From Acanthacorydalis orientalis (taxonomy: Eukaryota > Arthropoda > Insecta > Megaloptera > Corydalidae), in the NCBI GenBank assembly GCA_034766995.1, contig CM068316.1, forward strand, positions 27,626,606 through 27,690,605: a stretch of 64,000 bases of DNA, given 5' to 3'. This document shows positions 24,165 to 35,914 of this stretch, piece by piece (position 1 is the first letter of the stretch; the number at the start of each line of letters is the position of its first letter). The notes below the pieces were generated by a model. That model made no database searches and was not told the DNA's origin. It was given only the letters and a program-made list of their open reading frames with translations. Position numbers and translations under genes: made by a program.

Positions 24165-24168
<4 letters not shown>
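22935..24168 (+). mobile_element. Full-length mariner element
   Basis: Left end TTGGATTGGAATAAAAGTTT and right end, read inward, TTGGGTTAGAGCAAAAGTTC are clear inverted repeats followed by GTAGCGTT-like sequence. The right end is flanked by TA and abuts a long (TA)n tract; the left flank is CA, probably a decayed TA. Length 1,234 bp is normal for mariner. Confidence 0.85.
23073..24050 (+). pseudogene. Mariner transposase pseudogene
   Basis: The ATG at 23073 starts MEKEYKVHFRHLMLFYFWRG, followed by KNAAETAKKISAVYEQGAV and WFARFEDEKFILEDRERFGR (first HTH) and NNQRYTIRDIAEILQVLHTS (second HTH) up to a stop at 23443. Later blocks in shifted frames are LLERNQNDPFLKRLI, DYEKWIVYNNV (first catalytic Asp kept), NNQTINSKKYCAQLDQLKTR, FYQENARSYVS and LPDLAPLHYILF. 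The second catalytic Asp is Glu (YQENARSY for HQDNARPH) and the third is His (APLHY for APSDY). With two catalytic residues lost plus stops it is inactive. It belongs to the same mariner type as the 31961 element. Confidence 0.88.
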
Positions 24169-24222
<54 letters not shown>

Positions 24223-24409
24223 TACATATATATATATATATATATACATACATATATATACATAATATATTCATAATATATATATACTCGCATGTAAATA
24301 AATATGTATATGGAAAAATATATAAAGTGCAATCCTGATACTTGTATATTTATTAATATTACTAACAAATTAATAATTTTAATCATCTCTCTCTGTCACA
24401 CAGACTTTC

Positions 24410-24465
<56 letters not shown>

Positions 24466-24469
24466 CATT

Positions 24470-24551
<82 letters not shown>

Positions 24552-24560
24552 TTATATATT
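24169..24560. repeat. Cluster of (TA)n tracts
   Basis: (TA)n at 24169-24217 and interrupted TA repeats to 24290, then about 120 bp of unique sequence and a second long tract at 24414-24560. Both strands have spurious Ile/Tyr frames. Confidence 0.92.
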
Positions 24561-26220
24561 TGAATATACCGTATAGCTCAGTGAACAAGATGCACTTTCA
24601 ACACTAAAAAATTGGATGTATTTTCGGGTGCATCTTATTCAGCAGAGATAAAAATTATGAGTTCAAAAAAATTATATATTATAATGAAATATTGGACTAA
24701 AAGCCTATATGCAGATGTTGTTTATATCATTTTGCTGTCTCATAAAAGAGATTGAATAAGGACTGTTAATTTCAAATTGAATAACGTATAGTAAGTTTGT
24801 ATGAAAATAACATTGATTCCGCAAGAATGAAGTTCTATTATCTACAATAAAACTTGAATTAAAACCTAAAACTCTTTCACTATTTTACAGGTCAATTATT
24901 AATAAGATAAAATTACATTAAATTGGATTTAAGAATTGATGTGATCTTTTACTGATTTTGTTGATAAGTTATGAAAAAATAAATACCGGTACAAATTTTA
25001 ACAATTGACTCGGTTTAATGAGGCACTATATATGAAAATACTAAGTTTAATGATTAGAAAGAGTGTAACTTTCATAAACATAATTTAGATCCTTATATGG
25101 TAATAAATAATCAACGTAAATTGAATTTTATTGAGAAATTCCTGCTCACCCTCCATATTAATTAGATAATGTATCTTCGGATACCATTTTTTTTCATTTA
25201 TTGCAAAATCACACTAGCAGAAAGAAGTTAAATACATTCCATAAAGCCAAATTATATATTTAGGATATCTCTGTATTCATGATTACATATTTTTACTTAA
25301 GTAATATAAACGTGATTACAGAAAAATAAAATAATATCATACATAATAAAGGAAAATGTACACAAGTACAGAATAGTATTTTAAATAATTTTATATTTCT
25401 CGTTATTAAACCCGAAATTACTTTTCTCCTAACCATTTACATAATAATTGAATGAAATTTACTTTAGTAACTTTTTATATCAATTTTACGATGAAGACAT
25501 TTTTTTTATTTTAAATTATTTTGATTACAGTAAATCAAATGTTAACTCTATTCAGTATTTTTATAGTAATACATAATGTTTATTGTACATTCAAACAGAT
25601 TATATCAATATTGAATGCAGTTTAATCTGTGTAACTGTTGTTACTATGCATGAATACACATTGCAACCATGCAGTGAACTGTTAACAATACAACGAAATA
25701 ATTGTGACCTTAACACACTTTTTAATTCGATTGTGTGCATAATAATTATTTGCATAATTAAATAGCTAAACATAATAAAGATTAACGTAACATTAATAAA
25801 ACAACATGGTTATGTATCTCAATAGTTATTGATACGTAAAATAGAAAGATATGTCTTACATTGCTAAATTAACAATAGAAAAAAATTAAATAAAACAATA
25901 ATGTTGATGTATTCGTATCATAAATCAAATTAATTTGACAAGTAATCTAAAAGTTTCAAAGGAAAATATCAACTAAGATTAAGTACTTTACCGTTAGCCA
26001 TGAAATATTTTTTTTTAATTAGATTATGTAAAGGATCTTACATAGTTTTTAAATTTTAAATAAATCAACAAAACTTTTGATATTTTGTCATGCGTATACT
26101 CATTTTAATGGCGTGTCATTCAAATATGTTTCGAACATTTCAAAAAATCTGTCTATATATAAAAAAACGATTTCATCGTACAATGTCCATAAAATATTTT
26201 TTTTTCATTTAAACCACCTC
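24561..26220. other. AT-rich DNA, no gene seen
   Basis: About 1.6 kb without recognised coding or repeat signals. Confidence 0.6.
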
Positions 26221-26375
26221 TTCCCAACGCCGCTCCCTCCGCTTCAGTGTACAAGTAGCATGTTAACATTTCCATTGCCGATAATTTCCGATGTTTCACG
26301 AATCGTCATATGTTCGTCGATTCCAGTGAAACAGTATTCGGGCACGGTCAGTCATATGTTGATCTCTTAAGAGGT
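26221..26375 (-). other. GC-richer island, possible exon relic
   Basis: About 150 bp of markedly higher GC than the surroundings. On the minus strand a 33-codon open stretch reads VPEYCFTGIDEHMTIRETSE and IIGNGNVNMLLVH with balanced amino acid composition. No family is recognised and no splice pair is convincing. It may be a host exon, an old retrocopy or a transposon piece. Confidence 0.25.
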
Positions 26376-26471
26376 ACTTCTAAGCAGAGTATCAAGTTTC
26401 AGTGTATAGAAGAACATAAATCAATTACGAATATCGTGTACACAGAAATTTTAGAATAAGTTCACATTCTA

Positions 26472-27759
26472 TTGGGTGTTGGAATTAATTCGTAGCGTTT
26501 TCTTCATGAAAAAAGATCGTTTATTTTAAATGAAATTGAAAAAACATATCATTCAAGTATTGTCCATCGTTAGCCACTACTTTTTCCCATCTTTCGGGCA
26601 GGAGACGAATACCAAGGCGGAAGAACGCCTCGTCTTTAGATGCAATCCACGAATCGACCCATTTTTTGCAATCTTCATAAGAAGTGAGCTTCTTCCCAGA
26701 GAGGCCATGACTCATCGATCGAAACAAGTGGTAATCAGAAGGAGCAATATCTGGAGAATACGGTGGGTGGGGTAGGACTTCCCATTCGAGCGTTTCAAAG
26801 TATGTTTTGACCGGTTGTGCGACGTGCGGACGAGCATTGTCGTGCTGCAAAATCACTTTGTCGTGTCTTTCAAAGTATTCCAGCCGTTTTTCCTTCAATG
26901 CACGGCTCAATCGCATCAATTGTAGTCGGTAGCGATCCCCAGTGATGGTTTCATTCGGTTTTAGCAGCTCATAGTAGATCACACCTTTATGATCCCACCA
27001 AATACAGAGCATGAGCTTGGATCCATGGATATTTGGCTTCGCCGCTGGTGTTGATGGTTGGCCGGACTTAACCCATGACTTTCTGCAACTTGGGATTGTC
27101 GTAATTGATCCACTTTTCATCGTCCGTGACAATTCGATGCAAAAATCTCTTCCTTTTCTCCTGTTGAAGCAGCAGTTCACAGGCAGAAAAACGCCTTTCA
27201 ACGTCCCTCGGTTTCAATTCGTATGGGACCCAATTTCCTTACTTTTGGATCATTCTCATGGATTTAAGGCGTTTTCCTACCGTTGACAAGTCAACTCCCA
27301 ACGATTCAGACAATTTTTGAAGTGTTTGACATGGGTCTTCATTAAGCAATGCGTCCAATTCTTCATCGTCGAACTTTTTCGGTTGTCCAGGTCGTTCCTT
27401 GTCTTCCAAGTCAAAATCACCACTTTTAAAACGTGAAAACCACTTCCGACACGTTTGCTCGGCTAGAGCATGGTCACCATAAACTTCCACTAAAAATACG
27501 ATAACTTTCGGCAGCACTTTTTTTCATGTTAAAGTAATGAAGAAAAACTCCCCGCAAAAACAATTTATCCGGCGCGAAATTCGACATATTCGATAAAGTA
27601 CAAAGTGTTGTTATTTACGCTTCAACCAAATGACATATACTGAAACTGACGCCTAAGGACAGCTGTTTTACGGGGAATATTTGGTTAAAGGGAACAATGG
27701 AAGAATGTACTACCTACGCCATCTCCTGTAAAACGTTACGAATTAATTCCCACACCTAA
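26472..27759 (-). mobile_element. Near full-length mauritiana-like mariner
   Basis: 1,288 bp flanked by TA on both sides. The left end is TTGGGTGTTGGAATTAATTC and the right end, read inward, is TTAGGTGTGGGAATTAATTC; the next bases (GTAGCGTTTT) also match. A sister copy is at 51203-52477. Confidence 0.93.
26521..27587 (-). pseudogene. Mauritiana-like (Mos1-related) mariner transposase, few lesions
   Basis: The likely start is the ATG at 27587 (MSNFAPDKLFLRGVFLHYFN). Blocks in order: MKKSAAESY; EVYGDHALAEQTCRKWFSRF and KSGDFDLEDKERPGQPKKF (HTH 1); a second HTH with LQKLSESLGVDLSTVGKRL; FLHRIVTDDEKWINYD (catalytic Asp 1); WWDHKGVIYYELLKPNETIT; ILQHDNARPHVAQPV (Asp 2); and YSPDIAPSDYHLF (Asp 3, DD34D spacing). 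All three Asp are present. Damage is limited: an extra T after about residue 30, a TAA in place of the Gln of KQGNWVP, one frameshift after the DEKWINYDNPK block, and a lost T that removes the normal GQYFE end. It is the best preserved full-length transposase sequence in the window apart from copy B. Confidence 0.9.
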
Positions 27760-28081
27760 TAATTTTTGAGTTTTTTTTAATACTTTCATGTGGAATCCTT
27801 AATTGAATTACCTTTACAATACACAACATTAATATCCATTACTAAGTATCGGTACGTGCAATAGAAAATAACAAACAATATGCAAGAATTTAAGTATAAA
27901 ATTTTCTAAGTGCATTAACGCAGATACCATTTATTGTATTATGGTATTAACTGATAGATTCTACACAAAATCATAAGTACCCCTATTAATTTATGTCATA
28001 CATTGCATAAGAATACAAATATGAAAATATGAGAATTTAATACGCGTTTTTTAAATTTATATTGTGTGATTCTTTACGTAA
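27760..28081. other. AT-rich spacer, no gene seen
   Basis: No recognised signal. Confidence 0.6.
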
Positions 28082-28083
28082 TA

Positions 28084-28217
28084 GGAGGTTGCATTAAAAG
28101 CATATAAAAGTGGAAAAAAGTCATAATTTTCAAGAGTATATACTTTGATTAATGTATTCACACATTTTGTTATTGAACTAAATGCTCAAAAAAACATCGA
28201 CTTTCAATGCAACCTCC
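28084..28217. mobile_element. 134-bp MITE with TA target duplication
   Basis: The left end GGAGGTTGCATTAAAAG and the inverted right end GGAGGTTGCATTGAAAG match at 16 of 17 bases, and TA flanks both sides (28082-28083, 28218-28219). It has no coding capacity. The TA target suggests mobilisation by a Tc1/mariner transposase. No autonomous partner with this TIR is in the window. Confidence 0.88.
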
Positions 28218-28219
28218 TA

Positions 28220-29610
28220 ATATTTAACCTACATCTGGGTATACCTTATTTCCATTATATCCACGTCTAAACATTTTTTGTCAAAGTTATCCTACATAAA
28301 TAAGTTTATTTACAAAATATATTTAAAAAAATGTCTCTAAGTGACATATGTTAAGTAAAAGTCATTTTAATCAAATTCAATTATTCATTTTGCAATAAAT
28401 AAGCAAGGATTAGTATAATTTGGATATAAAATTTGAGGTCGAAAAAGTACACTTTGAAACTAAAGCTGTTAACTCTAATATCGAACCAAGTTGCTCTTCA
28501 AAGCATCCACATGAAACACTGTTTCGTACACAAGCGAATTTGTATATACAGAATAATTAGAATAAATCAACATCATAAAAACAATTTAAAGAAGTAAAAA
28601 TTTATCTTAATACTCACTAAACGCTTAAGATTAATAGCATGCCATTAAAAGTCTGAAAATTTAATTTAAAAAATATCATAATATTACAAAAAAAATACTT
28701 TAAGGATCTGTTAACAAATGAACAGATAATTATAGTGATACAATATTTTATTACAAATGGTCCATATTCTTTAATAATACACACATAAAAGCCACAGAAA
28801 AAGTTTTTTCGTGCAAAAACCGATGAAGGAAAATGACCCAGTAAATAATCCAACAGACAAACATCGAAGGGAAAATCAAACGAATTTTGTTTCTTTATAT
28901 TTCTTGTTACTTAAACTTTTCAATTGTATTAAAAGTTATATTTATTCTCGACGCAATATTTTTTCTACAATCATGCGTTTGAATATAGGATTATATATAG
29001 TACAAGTATATTATAATTTTTTAAGAATTTTTTTTGTATACTGCACTGTTAACATTCGTATAAGATAAGCACAGAAAGCCGCACAATTTTCCTACTGTGT
29101 TTGAACAGATAACCTTCGTCAAGATACAGCTGTTCTATTGTCAAACGTTCTGAAAACAATATTATTTTTTCGTGCTGTCATCGTGAAAAACGACAAAAGT
29201 TTTAAGGGGAAAAATACGATATCGAATAAAAAATTCCTCTACGAGATAAAATTATCGTTTGTTATTCGAATATTTCTTTTTTCAGCAATATTCGTTACAA
29301 ACAATTCTCGAAATAAGGTATAAGATAAATTTCTCTATCCACCGGGGAAGTACCTCTGTGTAGCTCTTTACGCTAGATGAAACATTAATAAACAAATCGT
29401 GTTACGACAAAGCTTTACGCTCGAACATCTGGCATTACCTACCTAACGTATATTTTAGTAGGGTTGTGATGAAACGAAATTAAAGGAAATAAATTGACAG
29501 CGCCAGTAGACCTATGTAAAACAGAGCGTGTGTACCTATGCTTTGTTTTTAGATGAAGACTAACTTCATTTTGTCGCGTTTTGTTTACATTGAGAAGAGT
29601 GACTACATGT
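28220..29610. other. AT-rich DNA, no gene confirmed
   Basis: Open frames at 28617-28853, 28811-29068 and 29138-29323 have chance-like composition. A slightly GC-richer stretch lies at 29330-29590 with no recognised family. Confidence 0.55.
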
Positions 29611-29636
29611 ATGTATGTGTGTGTTTATATATACAT

Positions 29637-29695
<59 letters not shown>
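29611..29695. repeat. (TATG)n/(CA)n/(TA)n compound microsatellite
   Basis: TATG and TG repeats pass into CACA and then about 45 bp of pure (TA)n. Confidence 0.92.
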
Positions 29696-29699
<4 letters not shown>

Positions 29700-29846
29700 A
29701 AACTGATTATATAAAAATAATCGTTTATAATTTTAAGATATATCAGTTTTGATAACAATGTCTTAAACATTAGTATAAAATACTATTTCTATTTTTATGT
29801 TATATTCACTTTTATTTATTATTTTTTATGAATTGTTTTTAAATTA

Positions 29847-30383
29847 TTAGTTTGCTAGAAACATAATGACTTTGAAATTAATTTACATTTACAGCTTCAT
29901 TGATTTTCCTAGCTATTTTAAGTGGCCCAGCACTGTTGGATGACTAACGCCCAACTTTTGTGCTCTCGAATTGTTGTGATTCTGATTCAAGTAACGCCTT
30001 TAGTTGGCCGTTCTGAACTGAAGAAAAACGACCTTCAGTATCTTCAAGGCTTTCATCCCCAGTACGAAATTTTTATAACCACTATTACACCATACATTCC
30101 TTAACAGTACCAACACCAAAAGTATCGTTTAGTTTACAAGCAGTTTATGCTGTTTTACCACCCGTTTTGAACTTATACAAAAAGTTGCTCTTAATCTTTA
30201 ATTCAATAGCCCAATTTGAAGCAAAATTAATAATAAAACCAAAGTCGATGTTACCAAAATACAGACCAAAAAATACATTTTAAAATGATACTAACATGTA
30301 TACAATAAAATTACACTTTCATTGAAAAAAATTAGGGTTAGAATTCAAAAATCAAAAAGCGAATTTACTTTCCTCTAACTTAA
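29847..30383 (-). mobile_element. Mariner-derived MITE, HTH retained, catalytic domain deleted
   Basis: 537 bp flanked by TA. The left end (TTAGTTTGCTAGAAACATAA) is a decayed form of the family's 3' TIR and the right end (read inward TTAAGTTAGAGGAAAGTAAA) of the 5' TIR. The minus strand has the same leader and broken HTH coding as the 3720 copy, ending near DHLK with a slightly different junction. Stops are frequent. No catalytic sequence remains. Confidence 0.82.
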
Positions 30384-31960
30384 TATTATTTTCACTTTGT
30401 TACTCACTTATTTATGTAACGTCCCGTTAATTTCGTGTAATGAGACTGAACGAGTAAAATGAAAAATTATTTTCCATTTGGAATTAAAAATTAAACATCT
30501 TAAAAAATTTTTTTCACTACTTTATTATTAAATCGTTTTTAATTCAGTAAGTTACAGAATCAGTTTGATTTCAATCACGGACAAAAATAGAGCAGTATTC
30601 AAAAAGTATTGTGTCAAAGTAGAAAAAAATGTATAAATCTGTAAAACCATTTCAAGTAAATAGCATAAACTATTCATTTATTACTCAAAAATGTTACTTC
30701 CATTGAAGCAAGTTAATTATATTAACTTGCATTTGCACTTTACATTGTAGTTTAGTTTAATCTTCCTTTTTAAAGCAATAATTAGTGGGATAAAATTACT
30801 GGTAATAATATCATTAATAGTTTATTTCAGATTAACAAATACATATATTCGATCTGAATAAAATACAATCAACGTTAAACCAGTTAAAATGTAATTCTAA
30901 ATATTTTTGTTTTGAATAATGGAATGCATATTTATAAAAACAAGTTAGACGGAAGACAAAAAAAAAATATAGTTGAAACACAAGTTATAGAAGACTTAAA
31001 ACTATAAGTTTTATTTTTTAAAAAAAAATTTAGAAAATATAAAAAAACCTGTCGGGATGCCGCACCAAAGAATAACAAAAAGTTAAGCAGAAAAAATCTG
31101 ATCGTAAAAGACAACTTTCTTTTAAAAAAGAATTCTTGAATTACATTTAGAGAATTACATTTTCTATTTTCGATCTTAAACTATTTACAAAAATAATGTG
31201 AAAAAGAAATAGACGTGCAATCTTATTAAATATCATAAATCAATTGCTAATTAGAACTCGGCATTAAAAATCTGCACATTGAGAGCAAAACATTCTACCA
31301 AAACTATTAACATATCTTTCAAAAACATGAAACAAAGTATTAATAACATTTTACCTAATCTTCTTCAATTCAGACGTAGCTATTACTGCAGTTAATCCAA
31401 AAAACAACCCCCTTCTTTTCAAATGTGAAACGAAATATCCAGAAAAAATAATGAACTATAGCAGATTATCAACAGCTTTAATAACATGTGGTCCTGTTTC
31501 ATGTGTTCTTTTACCAGTATACCTTAATTTAGAACGATTAGAACTTAATCATTCAAAGTAATTGCACTTTAAGAAATGAATACTACTCAATTTTTGAGTA
31601 CAAAATCCGTGAAATTAAATTAAAAAATAAAACCATCTGAAAATCTTTGATGAAGACTACATATTTTGATATTTATATACATTATATATAAAGAGATAGA
31701 AAGTAATTAATTAATAAGACATACAACAATTTGTAAATGTTCTAATTTTTTTTATTAATTTTCAACCCAGTGTAAGTAAAAGATACCAAGAAAATAAATC
31801 TAAATATTGTGTTTAGATTCGGGGTTTAATTTATTAGAATTCATTTATTTTTAAGTTTGTGAAAGTTCATTTACTCTGGGTGGATTTAAATACAATTCTT
31901 TTACTTTCACAAACAACTTTTTCACTCACCTCACTTTTCACCACACATTTTTGTTTGCTA
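30384..31960. other. AT-rich DNA, no gene seen
   Basis: About 1.6 kb with no recognised feature. Confidence 0.6.
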
Positions 31961-33194
31961 TTCGGTTGACCAATAAGTAATGTCGGGGATATCTCGATAA
32001 GAAACAGATTTTTTTTAATATTGAACAATTTTTTTAAATAATACGTTGACCATTATTATAAACGACTTTTTGCCATCTTGTAGGCAGTTCCATAATATCA
32101 TCTTCCCAAAATTTATATTTTCCAGCAAAAAATCTCATATCACTCATATCACAGGTCTCTAAAGAATCAAAAATTTTCCCATTAAGAGAATTTTGAAAAG
32201 AACGAAATAAATGGGAATCTGAACGTGTTAAGTCCGGTGAATATGGTGGATGAATAAGAGCATCCCAATTGAGTTCTCTCAATTTTTGCAGAGTCTGTGA
32301 AAATACGTGTGGTCTCGCGTTATCTTGGTGGAAAACGACTCTTTTCCCATTGGAAATTTCTGATCGTTCTTCTTTAATATTCTTCTTCAGTCTGTTCCAT
32401 TTTGAACAGTATTTATCAGAATAAATGATTTGATAAAGCGGCAGGAAACCATAAAAATACCCCTTTCCAAACCCACCATACACATAAGATGCTTTTCTTG
32501 GGGAGTAAACCGGCTTTGGAAGAAGTTAACGAGGTTAATCCTGGTTTATTTCAATGTATTTTTCATGTCACATTATTATAGACAATCCATTTTTGCTTCT
32601 TTGTAACAATCCTGTTCAAAAATGGTTCGTTCTTATTTGGTTTTAGCAATGAATCGCAACTCGATCGACTAATTTTCCCTCACTTAAATTGTACAAAATC
32701 CAAACATGATATCTGGAAACCATACCCAGTTGATGCGAATGATTTTCAACACTGGATTTCGATATTCATAACATTTCAACAATCTCTCATGTGGTATAAC
32801 GTGCATTATTTTCAATTAGATAAGACAGAACGATTATCATCGGTAAGACTAAAATCTCGATCACGAAACTTTTCGAACCATCTTTGCATCATTTTTTCAT
32901 TCACAGCATCATCATCATGCACATCAGAAATCTTTTTTGCTGTTTGTACCGCATTTTTACACGTGCGGAAATAAAAGAGCATAAATATATGAAAATACAT
33001 CTTCTCGTTGTTTATCTTCAAATAAAAAGAAACATTAAATAATTTAAATATATTTTTTTAAAAAAAATTACACGTTAAAGTTTCAGCTTTTAGACTGCAT
33101 ACACGTTTAATAGATTACGAATTGTCTTTTATTTTAAAAAGAGCAGAAACGATCTCTTACGAAAAAATCTGACAAAACTTATTGGCCAACCCAG
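31961..33194 (-). mobile_element. Full-length mariner element
   Basis: 1,234 bp flanked by TA. The left end TTCGGTTGACCAATAAGTAA and the right end, read inward, CTGGGTTGGCCAATAAGTTT are inverted repeats. Confidence 0.88.
32034..33021 (-). pseudogene. Mariner transposase pseudogene
   Basis: The N-terminal open block (33021 to 32812) reads KMYFHIFMLFYFRTCKNAVQ, TAKKISDVHDDDAV and MQRWFEKFRDRDFS, the first HTH. The centre is broken by many stops. The second open block (32483 to 32034) carries IIYSDKYCSKWNRLKK, VVFHQDNARPHVFSQ (catalytic Asp 2), IHPPYSPDLTRSDSHLF (Asp 3) and PTRWQKVVYNNGQRII, the usual C-terminus. The first catalytic site reads KKQKWIVYNNV instead of GDEKWIVYNNV, so that Asp is lost. 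It is the same transposase type as the 22935 element but with different TIRs, so a distinct family. Confidence 0.87.
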
Positions 33195-34309
33195 TATTTA
33201 TGTGCATTTCAATCGAGTAATCATCATTCTCAAAGCTTTAAGATACTGTAAAATTGGTTGCACATTAACGCTCTGATGATGATAAAATCGCCATCGAAAC
33301 GCACACCAAATCAATGTCAAGTATTAAAAAGAGTATTCATTAATTTTTGATCACTGATATAAAAATGTGTATGTGCTTTATGGAGTAAATAAAAAAGTCA
33401 TTTGTGTAAGTGAATTTGGCTACAGTGAAAAATTATGTGTTTTTCATATAATTGTGTTGATAATAAAAAGATCATTATAATAAACTACCTTTTGATTTTT
33501 TTAACTAATAATTTGCAGTTTATTAATTATTAAATAATTTTTTAATACTGAATTTAACTCATTTATTGTATAATATTTGTGTGTTCAAAATATTGTGTTG
33601 AATTGATATTGATTAAAATCAATAAATTATTGTTTTTGAATAAAAACATTACTCATTAGTCCTTTGTTAATAAACAGTATTAGGATTTTACTACAAACTA
33701 AAAATGTTGACTTTGAGTTCTTTTAATAAATACAATTCCATGAAAACTATATATGTGCACAAAATACAATATTTTTTATTACTTCTATTGTCTCATTTCT
33801 GTTGTAAAACTTATTTCGTAATTAAAATATCACTGTTAATACATTCACAGTGAATGAAACCAAATTAATTTTCTTTTATTTTCCGAATAAACAAGAATTC
33901 ATAGATGATTCTACATTAACATCTCGCATTTATATCAAAGTCAAATCCAACGCTTTGTGAATTCTTGTGTACTATACAAAGTTGTAACTGAATACCGATA
34001 TATAAACAAATGCAAAACAGAAACTCTTTCTATTGTATCACCTTACTCGTACCCATTGTACTAATTTACTTTTCAGTATATAGAAGATTGAATTTAGTTT
34101 GTTATACGAAACTAAGAGAAAAAGGGAATTTACTTACTTGTTTGAAAATAAATAATTAGATTTTACCAAACTATACTCAATCTTCTTAACATATACAAGT
34201 AAACGGATAGAATACATATGTCAGCCTTAGATTAGCAAATAGTTTATAACCAAATCACTTTCGATCGAATTCAGGTATTGAATAAATATAAAATGTAATT
34301 GCAATAACA
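33195..34309. other. AT-rich DNA, no gene seen
   Basis: No coding signal. A short motif at 33265-33305 (CTGATGATGATAAAATC, CGAAACG) is weakly reminiscent of Penelope-like element 3' regions but is not enough to annotate. Confidence 0.5.
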
Positions 34310-34766
34310 TTAATACGTCATAAAGAGATCGTTTCGAAGGGCTAAGTACTGTTTTGTAAACTCCAGACATTTTTTCTTGTTTGCTTCACTTAATGCAGGT
34401 TTTCTTCTAGTAACTTGAGCTCGACATCCGGCTCGGTGAATCGTTCTTCTTATTGTATCGGCACTTGTACAATTGTTACTAGTGGTATTGGTAACTGCAG
34501 CTAGCTTTGGAGCACTGATTCTGGGATTTTGGTTCACTCCATACATAATTTTTCTTTCTTGTTTGGGTGTTGTTTTCTTTTGTCGATCCTTACAAATTTT
34601 ATTTTCAATTTTTTTTCCTTTTTATAACACTTAATTGTACTATAAAGAGTATGATGACTTCTTCCTATATTGTCCCCAATTTCAATTAGTGTTTAACTTC
34701 TCCGTAATATTTTATAACTAATTTTCGTACTTCAACACTAGTTTCTAAACCCTTTCGTCCAGCCAT
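34310..34766 (-). pseudogene. Tc1-like transposase N-terminal fragment
   Basis: The ATG at 34766 begins MAGRKGLETSVEVRKLVIKY, followed after a frame break by GDNIGRSHHTLYSTI, the paired-like HTH of Tc1. The open block 34546-34310 then reads QNPRISAPKLAAVTNTTSNN, TIRRTIHRAGCRAQVTRRKP and ALSEANKKKCLEFTKQYL, the region just before the catalytic domain of Tc1 transposases. Similarity ends there, with a stop at 34310. The DD34E catalytic core and the 3' TIR are absent, and the 5' TIR was not identified. This is an old, 3'-truncated copy. Confidence 0.8.
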
Positions 34767-35173
34767 AGTGCATAACAAAAGATAAATTTCTCAAATGCGT
34801 CTTTCTTTTAGTGACTTTCACATACGAATGAACAAAAATGCATTTAACTATCATAGAATTCTACGATGCATTTTCGCCCAATTTCATTTTTAACATACTA
34901 TAACTAGCTAAAGATACAAGTTACAATTGTGTGCTCTTTGGTATTAATTTGAAACTATAATCACAGCTAATAAGGGCCAATATTAAACATATAAAATTAT
35001 TTATATTTCAATACATGAAAAATTTACGCTAGGGGTCTTCTGATAAAATTTCATCTATCATATAATATTGTATGTTTATATATAAATAGAGTGATTATAA
35101 AACGCACGTATATTGATGAGTAATGAGACATGACACACGGAAGAATATAATAAAGAACTGATAAGAGTAGCAC
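34767..35173. other. AT-rich DNA, no gene seen
   Basis: May include the 5' ends of the neighbouring Tc1 and piggyBac relics, but no terminal repeats were recognised. Confidence 0.5.
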
Positions 35174-35199
35174 TACTCTCTGCAGTACTGCAGAGAGTA
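35174..35199. repeat. 26-bp perfect palindrome
   Basis: TACTCTCTGCAGT followed directly by its exact reverse complement ACTGCAGAGAGTA, with no spacer. It lies just upstream of the piggyBac coding remnant. Confidence 0.9.
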
Positions 35200-35357
35200 A
35201 TGACATCTCTGAAAATGAAAAAAATATCGTGCCTATTCCAAAAGTAACATTAGAGACTACTTATATATCAAAAGATAAGAAAGTAACATGGACAAATGTA
35301 TTGAGCAATCAACAAGGAAAGACACGAGTTTAAGATATAATAAAGGATAAAGTTGGA

Positions 35358-35399
35358 TTAACATGTTATGCTTAACATGTTATGCTTAACATGTTATGG
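35358..35399 (+). repeat. 14-bp tandem repeat, three copies
   Basis: TTAACATGTTATGC is repeated three times (last base differs). It lies within the piggyBac coding remnant and shifts its frame. Confidence 0.95.
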
Positions 35400-35849
35400 T
35401 CTCGAATCGAAAGTAACAAAGATGTTTTTAATTATACTTTACACAATCTGTACAAAAGACCGTTATTAACAATACAAATAAAGAGAGTCCGTGAGTATTT
35501 GGCGAAAAATTGTATAGATATGGATCATATTACAATTCAAGCATATATTGGAATGCTCATTTTAGCTGGTGTCTATAAATCTCATGGAAACTCTACTGAT
35601 AACTCATGTGATGACAGTAAGGGTCGATCAATATTTCGAGCCACTATATCCAAGCAGTATTTTGAAAAACTCAATAGAATTATTCTTTTTGATAATAAAA
35701 GATATTGACAGGAACGCCGTGCTCACGACAAATTAGCCTCTATCCTTGACTTATGAAATAAGTGGGTAAATAACCTTTTTCATTTGTGTACCTCATATAA
35801 AAATACCACTGTAGATGAACATCTGATCGCTTTTTGAGGCCATTAGGTA

Positions 35850-35851
<2 letters not shown>

Positions 35852-35911
<60 letters not shown>
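35852..35911. repeat. (TA)n microsatellite inside piggyBac coding sequence
   Basis: About 60 bp of pure TA between the codons for the first catalytic block and KPAKFGIKIW. Confidence 0.95.

Positions 35912-35914
<3 letters not shown>

Noticed and set aside
26530..27286. Plus-strand frames across the 26-kb mariner
   Set aside because: They are antisense shadows; all conserved motifs are on the minus strand.
33265..33305. Penelope-like element 3' end
   Set aside because: Only a short CTGATGATG...CGAAACG resemblance; no GIY-YIG or reverse transcriptase sequence nearby.
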